DNA from: Paramarasmius palmivorus
Taxonomy: Eukaryota; Basidiomycota; Agaricomycetes; Agaricales; Marasmiaceae
DNA: 64,000 bases
NCBI GenBank assembly: GCA_037176845.1
Contig: JAYKXP010000028.1
Span: 372,001 to 436,000, forward strand
Reading direction: 5' to 3'
Within the stretch, counting starts at the first letter, position 1, and each line of letters opens with the position of its first letter. The translations under genes and the position numbers were made by a program. Below the pieces are notes generated by a model, which did not search any database, had not been told where the DNA came from, and saw only the letters and a program-made list of their open reading frames with translations. Positions 11,295-24,579 of the stretch are shown one piece after another.

Positions 11295-14200
11295 CTAACC
11301 GACTCTTTGTAGCCGGTTCTATAGGTCTTTGTCAGAATAGAGTAATATGGTCGTGAGGCCTTGCTTACCGTATTGCGCACACTAGACAACCAAGCTGGCT
11401 TGCTGTTGCTAGGTCGTTGTCCGCCCAGATGCCCTCTAGCCGTATTCATTCCCATGCTGTGGACCACGCTGAGCATCAATGCCTGTTCACGTTGATAGCG
11501 TTTCGTAAGGTCTTTCATCAATGACTGAGAAAAGCCCTTCAGTCTTTTCCGACATGTGAAAAGGAATATAGGGTCACCTTCTGCCGCGCGAGGTCGTCTT
11601 CCAAAATCTTGACCTGAGACCGAGCTTCTTCAAACGTGCCCTGCAAAGAGGATAAGTCAAAGATATACCCCTTTGTGTTCTTTTTACTTACAGCGGGAGC
11701 GGTCCCTGCTTGAGAAGCATGTTGTTCACGGAACAGTTTGTCCTGCTCTTTGATGAACTGAGGAGCAATGAGTCCGAGCGCCTCGAGAAGACGACGTGAC
11801 TGACCTGCCGAGCCTTGATCAATTTCTCATTGGTAGTCTTATTTGTCTCCTTGAGCATTACATTCTCTTCATGCAATGCAAGAAGTCGTGATTTGATGTC
11901 TTCTGGTAAGTCTTTGCCCGATAACGTTGCCCGAAGTTCACTGGTTTAATTAGGACGGGGTAGAACAAGTGAAAGCGGAGAACACACCCAAAGTCCCGCT
12001 CACGCTGTAGCATCTTTTCTCTTTGGCCAATACCTTCGCTCTGAAGATTGACTTTCTCCAGAAGAAGGGCGTTGACTTGCTCAAGCTGCATTCTGTTCTT
12101 GTCCGAGAGTTCCTTGTTTTGCTTTCGAAGCTTCTCTATATCTACTTCCAATGCAGCTTTATCCTCGTTCACCGACTCTCGTAACGATGCAAGAATATCA
12201 AGCTGATCTCTGTTGACAAGGGTGACTGGCCAAAAGGCGGTTAGCACTCTCATTCCTGGCAATGGAAGAATACTCACGGTCGGATTTCGCGATAGTCAGT
12301 TCTTTTTCCTGACTCTCGAACTTGACTTCGAGTTCTGCATGAGCTTTCCGTAGTTCTTCTAGCTGATCTACGGTCTCGTTTAATCGCTGTCGAAGTGCAA
12401 TAGCTGCTTCAGCTCTGATACGCCGTCAGTAACTTCTACATAGATATAAGTCAAGATGCGAACTTACCCATCTCCCATCGATTTACCGCTTCGAATCTCA
12501 TCCAAGTTCTTCTGAAGAACAAGCTTCTCTCTGTGTGCCGCAAGGTAGTCTGCCTCATAACGTTGTTTCATTCTGTTGGCATCTTCCAGCAAGTTCTCCA
12601 TCACCAACATGTTACTTGCATCGGCCTCGTTCTTCCTGACAGACTCTAGTTCTCGTTTCAACTTCTTGATCTGGATCTTGAGATCCGTCATAGTTGTACC
12701 CGAGAGTGCATCATTAAGTTCACCGCCAAGACCCATCTCGGTGGCATCGTCATCAAAGTCCTCTTCTTCTCCTTCCTGCGGTACAGCTTCGCTGAGTGGC
12801 TCGCCTTGAGGGTGTGCGTCGCTGCTCTGTGTCTGCGATCGTGCGCGCTTAGGAGGCTTATTTGAAGCCAACTCCAGTTCTCGTACACGTTCTTGGTACA
12901 GTTCAAGAGTTTCTGAATCCTTCGCACGTTCTTCGGTGGAGATCTTGAGCTGGGTTCGAGTTTGCTCAAGCTCGAACTTTAATTTATCTATCTCTTGAGC
13001 ACGGCTTGAGTTCCTACTTTCGAGGTCGGCGATTTGGTTCTTGTAAGACTCAAGAAGGGGCTTGAAGGCTGCGACTTTGCGATATTCTTCTTCTAGAGCG
13101 GCGTTTTTGTCAACGAGATCCGAGTTTTGTTTCTCTAGACCCTGGAAAAGGCATTAGCTGGGTACAAGGGCCGTCTGAGCCTTCATACCTTAACGGTTTG
13201 TCGAAGTTCTGCACCTTCCTGGAGTTTCTTCTTGTATTTGTCCATCACGTTTTCCATCTTCTGTAACTTTTCATTCGCGTGACGTGACCTTGATATCGTG
13301 AGGAGGGAGTACCATGGTAACAAGTGAATGTACTCACTCATCGTATTTATCCTTCCACTTTAGCCCCTCCGCAGCTCTATTCTCTGCATCCTCCAACTTC
13401 CGCGTCAGGTCAGCCACCAAATCATTCTTATGTTCGACTTCGGATTCGGCTGCTGCTAGATTATCTTCGCTCTTTTGGCTGTCATTCTCCAAATGCATGA
13501 GTTTACGGTGCTTCAGAGGAGAGGACTGAAGACCCACAGTTCACCTCGAAGTCGATCAATCTCAGCCCTAGCCATCACGTCCGCCTTGTTATCAACTCTG
13601 CGGTTGTCCAGCTCGCGCTTAGCCTGCCTGGCTTGAGCCAGCGCCTCATCCCGTTCAGAAGTCATATCTTCATGACTAGTTTGGAGCTGTCGGTGTTCCT
13701 CGATGAGTGCTTGATAAGCCTTCTCTAAGGCCTCTTTCTCCGTAAGAATTTGGCTCTTTTCCGACTGAATTCGGTAATAATGGTCATCTCTGTTAATGAA
13801 ATCAGTCTCCACGTTTAATGTGAAGTACACCGTACGCACTCAGTCATGGTAGCTTCGCCGATACCGTCCGAGGATGAGGTAGAAGATATCCGGGTCATCA
13901 CCTTTATGAGGGTAATTTAAGCTCAAGATGCCAGTGAATAATGCATGGCGACGTACCTGTTCAATAGCCCTCATGAGATTATGCTGGTCGGTCTCGCTCA
14001 GTCCCTGAATCTTCTCTATGAACTCCTTATTCTTCTCGCACTGGACCCCGATAGCGATTGTGAGCCTGCACATTGAAAGAGTAGCGTTGACATCGAAATC
14101 CTTTGCTATCGCCTGGAGATTTGGAACCTCGAGTCCACTTGTTGGTTTCTGTAGTACATCAGAGAAGTACTGCGTCATGAGACGATAAAGACGCTTCAAG

Positions 14201-14445
14201 GTCCCAAAACGAATGACCCAATTGTCCGAAGATTGGGCAGACGTCGATTCGCGAAAGTAGTCCGCATCGCTGTGGGCACGTCAACACCTGGCCCATGGAT
14301 GATAGAGGATAACTTACACAACTGATAGAACCTGAAATAACGCCGCACCATCTGCAAGGTCAGAAATGGAGCTGACAGGTCTCGTTAACTCGAATGTAGC
14401 AAAGAAATTGATAAATGCATCAATCTCCTTGCGTGAGTCTGTCAT
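11295..14445 (-). CDS. HOOK family microtubule/dynein adaptor
   Basis: Hook proteins link early endosomes to dynein for long-distance transport along hyphal microtubules. The ATG at 14445 gives MTDSRKEIDAFINFFATFEL, the start of the N-terminal Hook (calponin-homology-like) domain. This continues with ISDLADGAALFQVLSVV, KRLYRLMTQYFSDVL, DFDVNATLSMCRLTIAIGVQ (about 14050-14110) and KIQGLSETDQHNLMRAIEQV (about 13970). From about residue 170 on the protein is almost entirely predicted coiled coil rich in E, K, Q and L (for example KREKQ-type heptads at 13560-13840, 12000-12280 and 12470-12870), followed by a short C-terminal cargo-binding region near 11400-11520 (WLSSVRNT). About ten introns. The end is uncertain: a strong GTAAGC donor after RNT suggests a final exon ending at TAG 11295-11297; without that splice the frame runs to 11207. 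Confidence 0.9.
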
Positions 14446-15368
14446 GGGAAGGAACGAGGTGTGTAAATTTCCCACTGTGACTTGCAGTCAAACGCTGAAC
14501 TCATTATCCTCACGGCCTCACCATTCCTGGGACGCCTTCGGACTCTTTGGCGAAGTTCTTCAGCGCTACGGATTCTCTAGAAGGAGTGGGAAGAAACCCT
14601 GAATAGCCTGGATCCTCTTCAGATTTCTGGCCGGGGACTTAATGTGGAGGGTGACCGTCTCAATGACTACTTCGCGGAATGACAAAATAAAAACGGCTGT
14701 TTCATAAGTGAGTGCTGAGTTGAGTATCCTATGTATTTGGCTGTTGCAAAAGGAATTCATCGCAAGTGAACAGGTATCATCGCAGTGAGTGGAAAATCAC
14801 TGAGCTTCACTAAGCCCGGACAGGCCAGCGATTCCAAGAAACTCAATCCTGTTAGGGCGCAGCTATCTGCCAGTCACATCAAACAGTGGCTAAAATGGAG
14901 AGCTTGTGGGCACGATTACTTTCCTACAAGGATGTACTCCTGGTCGTGGATGAATATTTGAATAGTGGTTTGGAGCCAAACGTTGGCTTCAACTCTCGAA
15001 GCTCAATCTTGTTCTTTCAGCTACTAGGACACTTTTCCGGTGGGATATGGCTAGCAGGCGAAAGAGATTCTTGTCCGAGGCTAATTTACTCTTTTGGAAT
15101 GAAGTCAGACCTTCGCGGGTGCTTAATTGTGAAAAACGAGAGGAGATTTGCTGTGTTTCTTTGCCATGTATAATAATCTATGATTTCAATGACTAGGAGA
15201 TTATGATTTGTAGCGCGAGTTGACGAGCAACCACCACGACCGACAGCGGCGGGACAAGACTGGGCGAGGTACTGGATGTTGTGCGGAGCTGTTCTGAACA
15301 GGTTCTGAGCCTCTCACCATCACCATTTCTTTTCTTTTCTTTCCCCTTTATCGCTGGATCTTACCAGG
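14446..15368. promoter_or_regulatory. Divergent intergenic region between HOOK and PHD genes
   Basis: About 920 bases between two divergent start codons. Small frames occur on both strands (for example 14566-14760 minus and 14886-15173 plus), none resembling a known protein. The last 40 bases before 15369 are pyrimidine-rich (CTTTTCTTTTCTTTCCCC), fitting a core promoter for the PHD gene. Confidence 0.35.
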
Positions 15369-18300
15369 ATGTCGTCGGCGGCTAGCTTACCTGCGTATCT
15401 TTTGCCAGGAGTTTCTATTTGCCAACCGTCATATCTAGAAGGCGACCCTAGCTTTGCTACGGAAATTCTTCCTGGTCCTCCTCCTGTTACTTCAATACAA
15501 CAAGGCATTATCAAGCGGGACCCCAAGAAACCAGCGGCGGTCTATTCGTACTTGCCTACTACAGATCCTGGAACCACGTATTCTGGTCTCATGCATGGCA
15601 CATTGTATGCCCTTGAAAATGCCAGCGGCTCTAGGAAGCGTACAAGGGACAAAGGGTGCGTCTTTACCCTATCATGCTGCTCGTATTCGCTGACCCTATG
15701 TTCATCCTTTGTTTCCCTTGGTTATCACTCGGCTCTTTTTTTCAATGGCTACTGTCACGTTGAACGTTCATACGTCCAGTCTGGCCTCTGGTCGAGCCCA
15801 GCGAGCCTCTGCTCGTAGCCAAAACGCTACTTCAAGCTCCGCCGTGGACCTTACCGCCAACGAGAGCGCAACTGGCTCACAGCCTCCCCCGACCTCTGCA
15901 GACACCGACGGACAATCGATTACAGAGATACCTCAACCCCTTTCCCGCTCCGATTCCATACAGAGTATTACTATGGACTCAAAACCAGAAACATCAGGTC
16001 GCCCGCGCAGAAAGGACAAGGGTAAAGCAAGAGAGGTTGAGCCGGCTGTGAGGATAAAAGAGGAGCCCAAGCAAGTAAACTTGAACACCCCCGAACCTGT
16101 CTCGAATCTGGTGCGTGGCAGGGCGCTTTTCTCTTCTCAGTTCGCTGAAAAGTATTTTTTTCATGTAGGGCAACAACAACGACCACTGCTCGTCATGTCG
16201 TTCCCATGGTGCCCTGGTCTACTGTGACGGGTGCCCCCGTGCTTTCCACTTGTGGTGCCTTGACCCGCCGATGGAATCGATAGATGAAGGAGATAGCAAT
16301 TGGTTTTGTCCAGCCTGTACAAAGGCCAAGGTGTGTCGCACACACAAATTGACGACGTGTCGTCCTGATAGGCACTTTTCAGAATCCGCCCCGAAAATCA
16401 CCACCCTCACTCCTCTCCCCCCTCATACATCTCCTTGACACCAGTATTCCAACCGAATATCAACTCCCAGAAGATATCCGAAATTTCTTCAAAGACGGTG
16501 CGCTCATAACATCCCACTGCGAATGTGCTCTAATCGGTATACAGTCACCACCGGCCCAAAGGGTGCTTACGTGGACACGTCTGAGATCAAGCAACCCCGC
16601 CTGAAGTGTGTGCCTCTTCCATTGGACAGAAATTGGCTCTCTAACCAAAAATTTTCAGTCGTCATGGGCAACTAGAAGATCGAGATGCACATAGATTACG
16701 AGACCGCAATGGCCAGCCCGTTCTTTGTTTCCGTTGCGGTACTTCTGCGCTTCCTGAGAACATCGCAGCTGCAGCCCCGGCAACTAAGCGAGCACGCAGA
16801 GCGACTGCAAAGGCGATGCAATACGAAGTCTGGAAAGATATGATATCATGCGACTACTGCAATCTTCACTGGCATCTCGATTGCCTCGATCCTCCCTTAT
16901 CAACAATGCCCACCTTTACCAAAAAATGGATGTGTCCGAACCACTCCGAACGGATTCTAGTACGTGGCAAGGTCCCATAGCTTGAGTTGTCAACTGACAG
17001 CTTCTTAGCCTCCGAAAAAACGCATACCTAAGCAAACCACTACTCCTATAGAGGTCACGAAGCCATCGCAGTGGAACAATGGAAACGTTGAGATTCTCGA
17101 ATCCGACACGACCTCACAAATGAACTCGCAAAAGGTTGCTGTCGATGAAGTTCTCATAAACGGCAGGCGTTATCGAATACCTGAACGGGTAATCTTGTTG
17201 GATTTTTGGAACAAGGTTAGCAAGACATCGAAGTAAGATATCCTTTTTTAGTTTTCTGAGTAGTTCCTAATCCATGTTCAGGGATGGAGATGATAGTGGT
17301 GGCGGCTTATCGTCGCCGTTGACGTCTCTCAGCTCTTTAGATGACGAAGACGCATCCCGCTCTCCAGTCACAGGTGGCACTCACAATCCACATGACCTCC
17401 AAGTAGCCCAGGTGCGAAGCCTTTCTTGGATCGAAGACGTATATGTTCCCGAGCTGATAACTGCTATTTTAGTGGTTGTTCGACTTTCAGAAGGGCAAGG
17501 CATCATCATCGTCTTCAGTATCTCGTGCACCGGCTCCTAAAACGGCCGCCAATGGAGCAGCAAAGAAGGACTCAGAAATCCTGGTTCCTTCGGCCGAAGA
17601 AAGTGCATCGACTAGCAGACCCGTAAAAACGTCGAGAACCGCCTCGACCCAGAAGGTTGAGTTGTAGTTGATCTTTCATGAGCAGCACCCTCTAACTACA
17701 AACATAATAGCGAGGCTCGAAGTCTGCAGTCAATGCTGTTCAGCCCGCTGCGGTTGAAACGGTAGCGGCAACTTCCGCTGCCCTTAGTACGAACACAACG
17801 GCCGCAACGAGACGAAGGCGGTCTACCAATCTTTTACAGCCTGAGCCAAGTACCAGAGAATTACGGTCACGCAGTAGGAATGCAGATGCAACGAAAGTGT
17901 GTAATACATCATCTCGATAGTGTTAAAATCATTTTAATGTTCTCCTTAGGCACGCAAGACCGCGGAAGAAGAGCCAGTTCCTACTCCTCCTCCCGCAACC
18001 ACGACTGCATCAGCTCCTGCTCGACCGCGTGTACGGGTCAAGGTACCTCATCCATACCTCCGATCAAGTCTGAATTACAGTACTCATTCTCGATTATTAG
18101 CTTGAAGACACCGACTCGAATCTGTCTCTCCTTAATGGCTTGGCAGCAGAGCCTTCCACAGCATCAGCACCGGTCAAGGTGAACTTCAAACTGACTATAA
18201 GGAATCATGAATACTCAACTATCTTCGACTAGCCTGCAAGGAGAGCGCGCCCTGGAAAGAAGAGAGATCCAGAGGAGAATACCAAGGAAGAAAGACCAGA

Positions 18301-18601
18301 GAAGGAGAAGAAGAGCAGAAAACGAAAGGAGCGCGAAGACGATCCATACATTGACACCAGTCAACATGCCGAGAAAACCAAAGAGAAAAAGGAGAAAGCC
18401 AAGGCCGCCACACGACTGCCAACATCCACGACATCCCTGTCCTCGCTTTCCACTGTTACCATGACTCCAGCAACGACATCCGTTTCGACACCAGCCACAC
18501 CATCTCTCAAGATTCGGATACCGCGCTTGAATCTCAACGGGTCACCCGTGGTGAATACAACATCTAAAGCTATTGCGAGTACCTCCACACACCTGTCATG
18601 A
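15369..18601 (+). CDS. Double PHD-finger chromatin protein, Rco1-like (Rpd3S-type HDAC complex subunit)
   Basis: Rco1-type proteins bind histone H3 tails and help recruit the Rpd3S deacetylase complex to transcribed genes. The ATG at 15369 gives MSSAASLPAYLLPG. An N-terminal disordered exon contains KGKAREVEPAVRIKEEPK. The first PHD finger spans about 16170-16330: NNDHCSSCRSHGALVYCDG, then CPRAFHLWCLDPP and WFCPAC, with complete C4HC3 ligands. EYQLPEDIRNFFKD follows, resembling the segment after PHD1 in Rco1 homologues. A second, more divergent PHD-like finger lies at about 16720-16960 (CFRCGTSALPENI, CDYCNLHWHLDCLDPP, KWMCPNH). The C-terminal half is low complexity, with basic K/R-rich stretches near 18240-18400 and a final SLKIRIPRLNLNGSP. 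Around ten introns; stop TGA 18599-18601. The two-finger layout fits Rco1/Cph1-Cph2 better than other PHD families; complex membership is inferred. Confidence 0.82.
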
Positions 18602-18991
18602 CCATACCTGTTTTCTGTACACTTCAATCACACGCATTGGTCCTTCGCATTTCACGCATCCATTGGTTTATCGAGTATTTACTGTAACTATTGCATTTGG
18701 ACGTAGAGGTTTCTTAAAGAAGACAAGCTTGCGTATGTACTCTGACCACATGAGGTGGAACCAAGCAGCGCTGTGGCGAACAGGCACCCTGAGACACCGA
18801 CGATTGAATATTACAAAACGGCACTGCAGACAGGCCACAGGTTTATTTCAAGTGCGACGAAAATACTACAGTGCGTCCAAACCAATAAATAAGAGTCGTC
18901 ATTAAGTCCTCCATCGTACTTAGGCTAGCAAGATTCGTAAGTGTCTACATAGTGTGTGCGCAACAGTCTCCTGGTGGTGCCAATTAATCCC
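18602..18991. other. Convergent intergenic region
   Basis: About 390 bases between the 3' ends of the PHD gene (+) and the CDC50 gene (-). AATAAA on the + strand at 18884-18889 could be a polyadenylation signal for the PHD gene. No gene seen. Confidence 0.4.
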
Positions 18992-20410
18992 CTATCGGTT
19001 CCAAGAAAGCAAGGACATGTCGCCAAGACGTCTGGGGGTTTGGATTGGTCAGTTGGACTGTTTCGAATCTGGGAATGGAAACCATACCTCGGCTTGATGA
19101 GATGTCGAGCGAGTCCAGCAATGGCAAGGAGGACAAAGAGTCCTGCAGCGCCAACATAGGCCCATCCCAAGAAGGGGTTCTTTCCTCCAACCCATGAAAC
19201 CGTCGATATCACAATCGACTTCGTTCCTTTATAGGATGAGACCGGGAAATCTGTGGATGTGTCAAAGGGTGTGTATGACGAATATGAGCCATGGACTCAC
19301 TCATTCCAATGGTAACTCGATATCTGCCTTTCGCCATGGTCTCGTTGTCATTCCTGAAGTATAATTTGGTAAAAGTGGGGAGACCAGCCGTGCGCATCCA
19401 GTTCTGGAAGTGTTCATCTTCCTCTAGGTTCGGATGCAAATCTTCTGAGTATCCATTAGGGTACTTCTTCTCCCAATTCGGCGGTGGCAGAATATCTGAA
19501 TAATTACTATAACCTGAAGGCACTGTGGTGGTAACGTATTTTTTACTCTCTCCTGGCCAGGCAATCCCCTTGTCGGTGAAGTTGTATCGTTGTTCGACCG
19601 TCGATCCACCCGCAGGATTCGTGAGAACAATGTTGGTATATGAATCTAGTATGGTAGTGTGAGAAAAGCCAATAACGACCGCTCAAGACTGACCGTTAAA
19701 CAAAGAGTTGGCTATGAGACCACATGGGTAAATAGGCTTTCTTGTCCCATCTTTGTCCACCCGTGAGCCTAGCGGTTTGCAGTCACTGTCGTCCAAGGTT
19801 GATACCGATCCGCCCTTGCCCTGCAGCTGATCAGTGTTCAAACTCTTGACATAGCGACGGTGGTTTTGGTAGAAGTTGGTGAGCTTATAGTACATGAAGA
19901 CCGACGGTTTGAGATCAATGGGAACATCGAATTCGAGGGTGCACTGTTCGAGTTGATCAAAGGGAATGGTAGTGTTTCCGCTGTCGGTGTTGTTGACAAA
20001 GGAGTACGACGGCGGAACGATTGTGACATCAGAGTTGCCCGAACTGAGTCGATAGGAATATTTGTTGGACGGTAAGGTCGTGGCTGCCGCTCCGCTGGTG
20101 AGTCTGTCGCAATCCGTATAGTCAAAGGTCATCTCTGAAACCTGAGACGAGCCCCATATCAGGAGGCCACCAATTGGTCCAAAGATAATGCCAATGATGA
20201 AGAAAGTCGGCAGGACGGTCTTTGGGGTAAGGATGGGCTGCCAGGCCTTGAGTCGCTGCTGCTTGAAAGCGGTGTCTGCGGATTGTCAGCAAAAATTCGA
20301 CGACCACAGTTTCTCGAAAACGTACTTGCTGGCCTTCTCCAACCGCTCTTCTTCTCATTGTTAGAGTCATCTCCAGAGCCTTCCTTTGGCTTGCGATTGA
20401 ATAAACCCAT
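18992..20410 (-). CDS. CDC50/LEM3 family subunit of P4-ATPase lipid flippase
   Basis: Cdc50/Lem3 proteins are obligatory beta subunits of P4-ATPases that flip aminophospholipids in Golgi, endosome and plasma membranes. The ATG at 20410 gives MGLFNRKPKEGSGDD, then after an intron AFKQQRLKAWQPILTPKTVL. The first membrane segment (LPTFFIIGIIFGPIGGLLIW) lies at about 20155-20220. The long exoplasmic domain contains YTDC, MYYKLTNFYQNHRRYVKS, a DDSDCKPLG motif, PCGLIANSLFND and several N-x-S/T sites (for example FVNNTDSGNTT, NFTDKG). The second membrane segment (GWAYVGAAGLFVLLAIAGLA) is at about 19100-19160. Splicing the last intron (GTATGG...CCCCAG) gives a tail RRLGDMSLLSWNR, typical of fungal CDC50, ending at TAG 18992-18994; reading through would give an unrelated tail ending at 18925. 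Four or five introns. Confidence 0.93.
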
Positions 20411-20630
20411 GATGAGGTGGTCGTTGGGTAGTCGTGGTAAAAGTACAAGCTGGAATAAGTAGGACGTCTCACGGACCAATGGGCAATATTACTCCCGCCC
20501 GCTTAGTCATTACTATTGGTCGCAGCAGAAAACCGTACTGCCTTTCCGACTAGCCATTTTTCGGCGCACACGATTACACGGGAAAATAGTTCATGTAAGT
20601 ACAATACAAAACAAAACCAGAGCGCATAAA

Positions 20631-23587
<2,957 letters not shown>

Positions 23588-24579
23588 AATTGAGGGCAAC
23601 GTTCAACGTCGAACGACGAAGGTAGAGGTGGAAACCAAAAGTGGAAATTTTGCTTTGTAAGCCGTGGGAAGAAAATGTGAGCTGGGTGACTCGACTGGCT
23701 TGGAGTCTGGCAAGGCGCAGCACGAAGACATACACAGTGATACAATGTCAATTGCAAAAGACATATCTTGAAACCTTGCTCAAGCGGGCTCAAGTGCTAT
23801 TGACTTGTGCTACCTCCTTGGATAGTATTGCAAGTCTCCGAGAAGCTATACAGAGAAATGACCGCCCAAATTAGGCTTGTGATGGCCTGGAGTCAATTTC
23901 GGCGCCCAGCAAGGCAGATGACTAGTAAACGATGTATTCGAAGACGGATATTCTAGAGACAGAAGGATCGATTACGAGGACACACGTACATGGGATGGGG
24001 AAGGAGAGGTGATGGTGCTGCCATGAGAGGCAAGCCGGTATTTCAGTGTGTGACCGATTTGTGAGCGGTGATGTACAGGATGCAGGGTATACTACGGTAA
24101 CGGTATGAATACGGTATACTGTATGTATGCATAGGTATATGGGGGAACTGTAAGGCAGTCAAAGGCAGTTTAGGGTCCTAGGCCGGTGGTCGGAGACATT
24201 GTCCGTAAGAACCGCGAGTTCCGGCCCAACGGTCACTAAAATCAATTGTCGGGAACCTAAAAAATGAGAAAAGAAAGCCGACCGGCAAGGGTCCCACTTC
24301 TAACGGCAAATCTAAAAAGTGACAGGCTGCAGTCCTCTTTTCAACGCCATCATTTCCCTTGCTATCCTTTCCTCTCCTCACCCACCATCTCCCTTCTCTC
24401 TCTCTCCCCTGTCCCCCGTGTTTCCCATTACATTGTCTCTTCATATATCACTTGGGCCCCTGTTCATTCTCTCCTCTTAACCACAACAAGTTCAACCATC
24501 CTCTCCGGCCTCTCTATTCCTCGTCGCGACTCGGTTTGATCCCCGTCTTTGAAAACCCCGGTTCGACTCTTTTGTCGCC
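23588..24579. promoter_or_regulatory. Long divergent intergenic region upstream of the zinc-cluster factor
   Basis: About 990 bases between the divergent CDC5 and Zn2Cys6 genes. 24050-24150 holds imperfect repeats of GGTATAC/ACGGTA (TATACTACGGTAACGGTATGAATACGGTATACTG), an unusual short repeat tract. 24345-24430 is a pyrimidine tract with CTCTCTCTCTC. The remainder shows no credible gene. Confidence 0.4.

Noticed and set aside
18925..19160. Alternative CDC50 C-terminus reading to 18925.
   Set aside because: The spliced tail RRLGDMSLLSWNR matches the usual fungal CDC50 ending, while the unspliced tail does not.
24345..24430. CT-rich tract as a microsatellite or mobile-element terminus.
   Set aside because: Irregular pyrimidine-rich sequence is typical of fungal promoters and 5' leaders; no repeat partner or target duplication seen.
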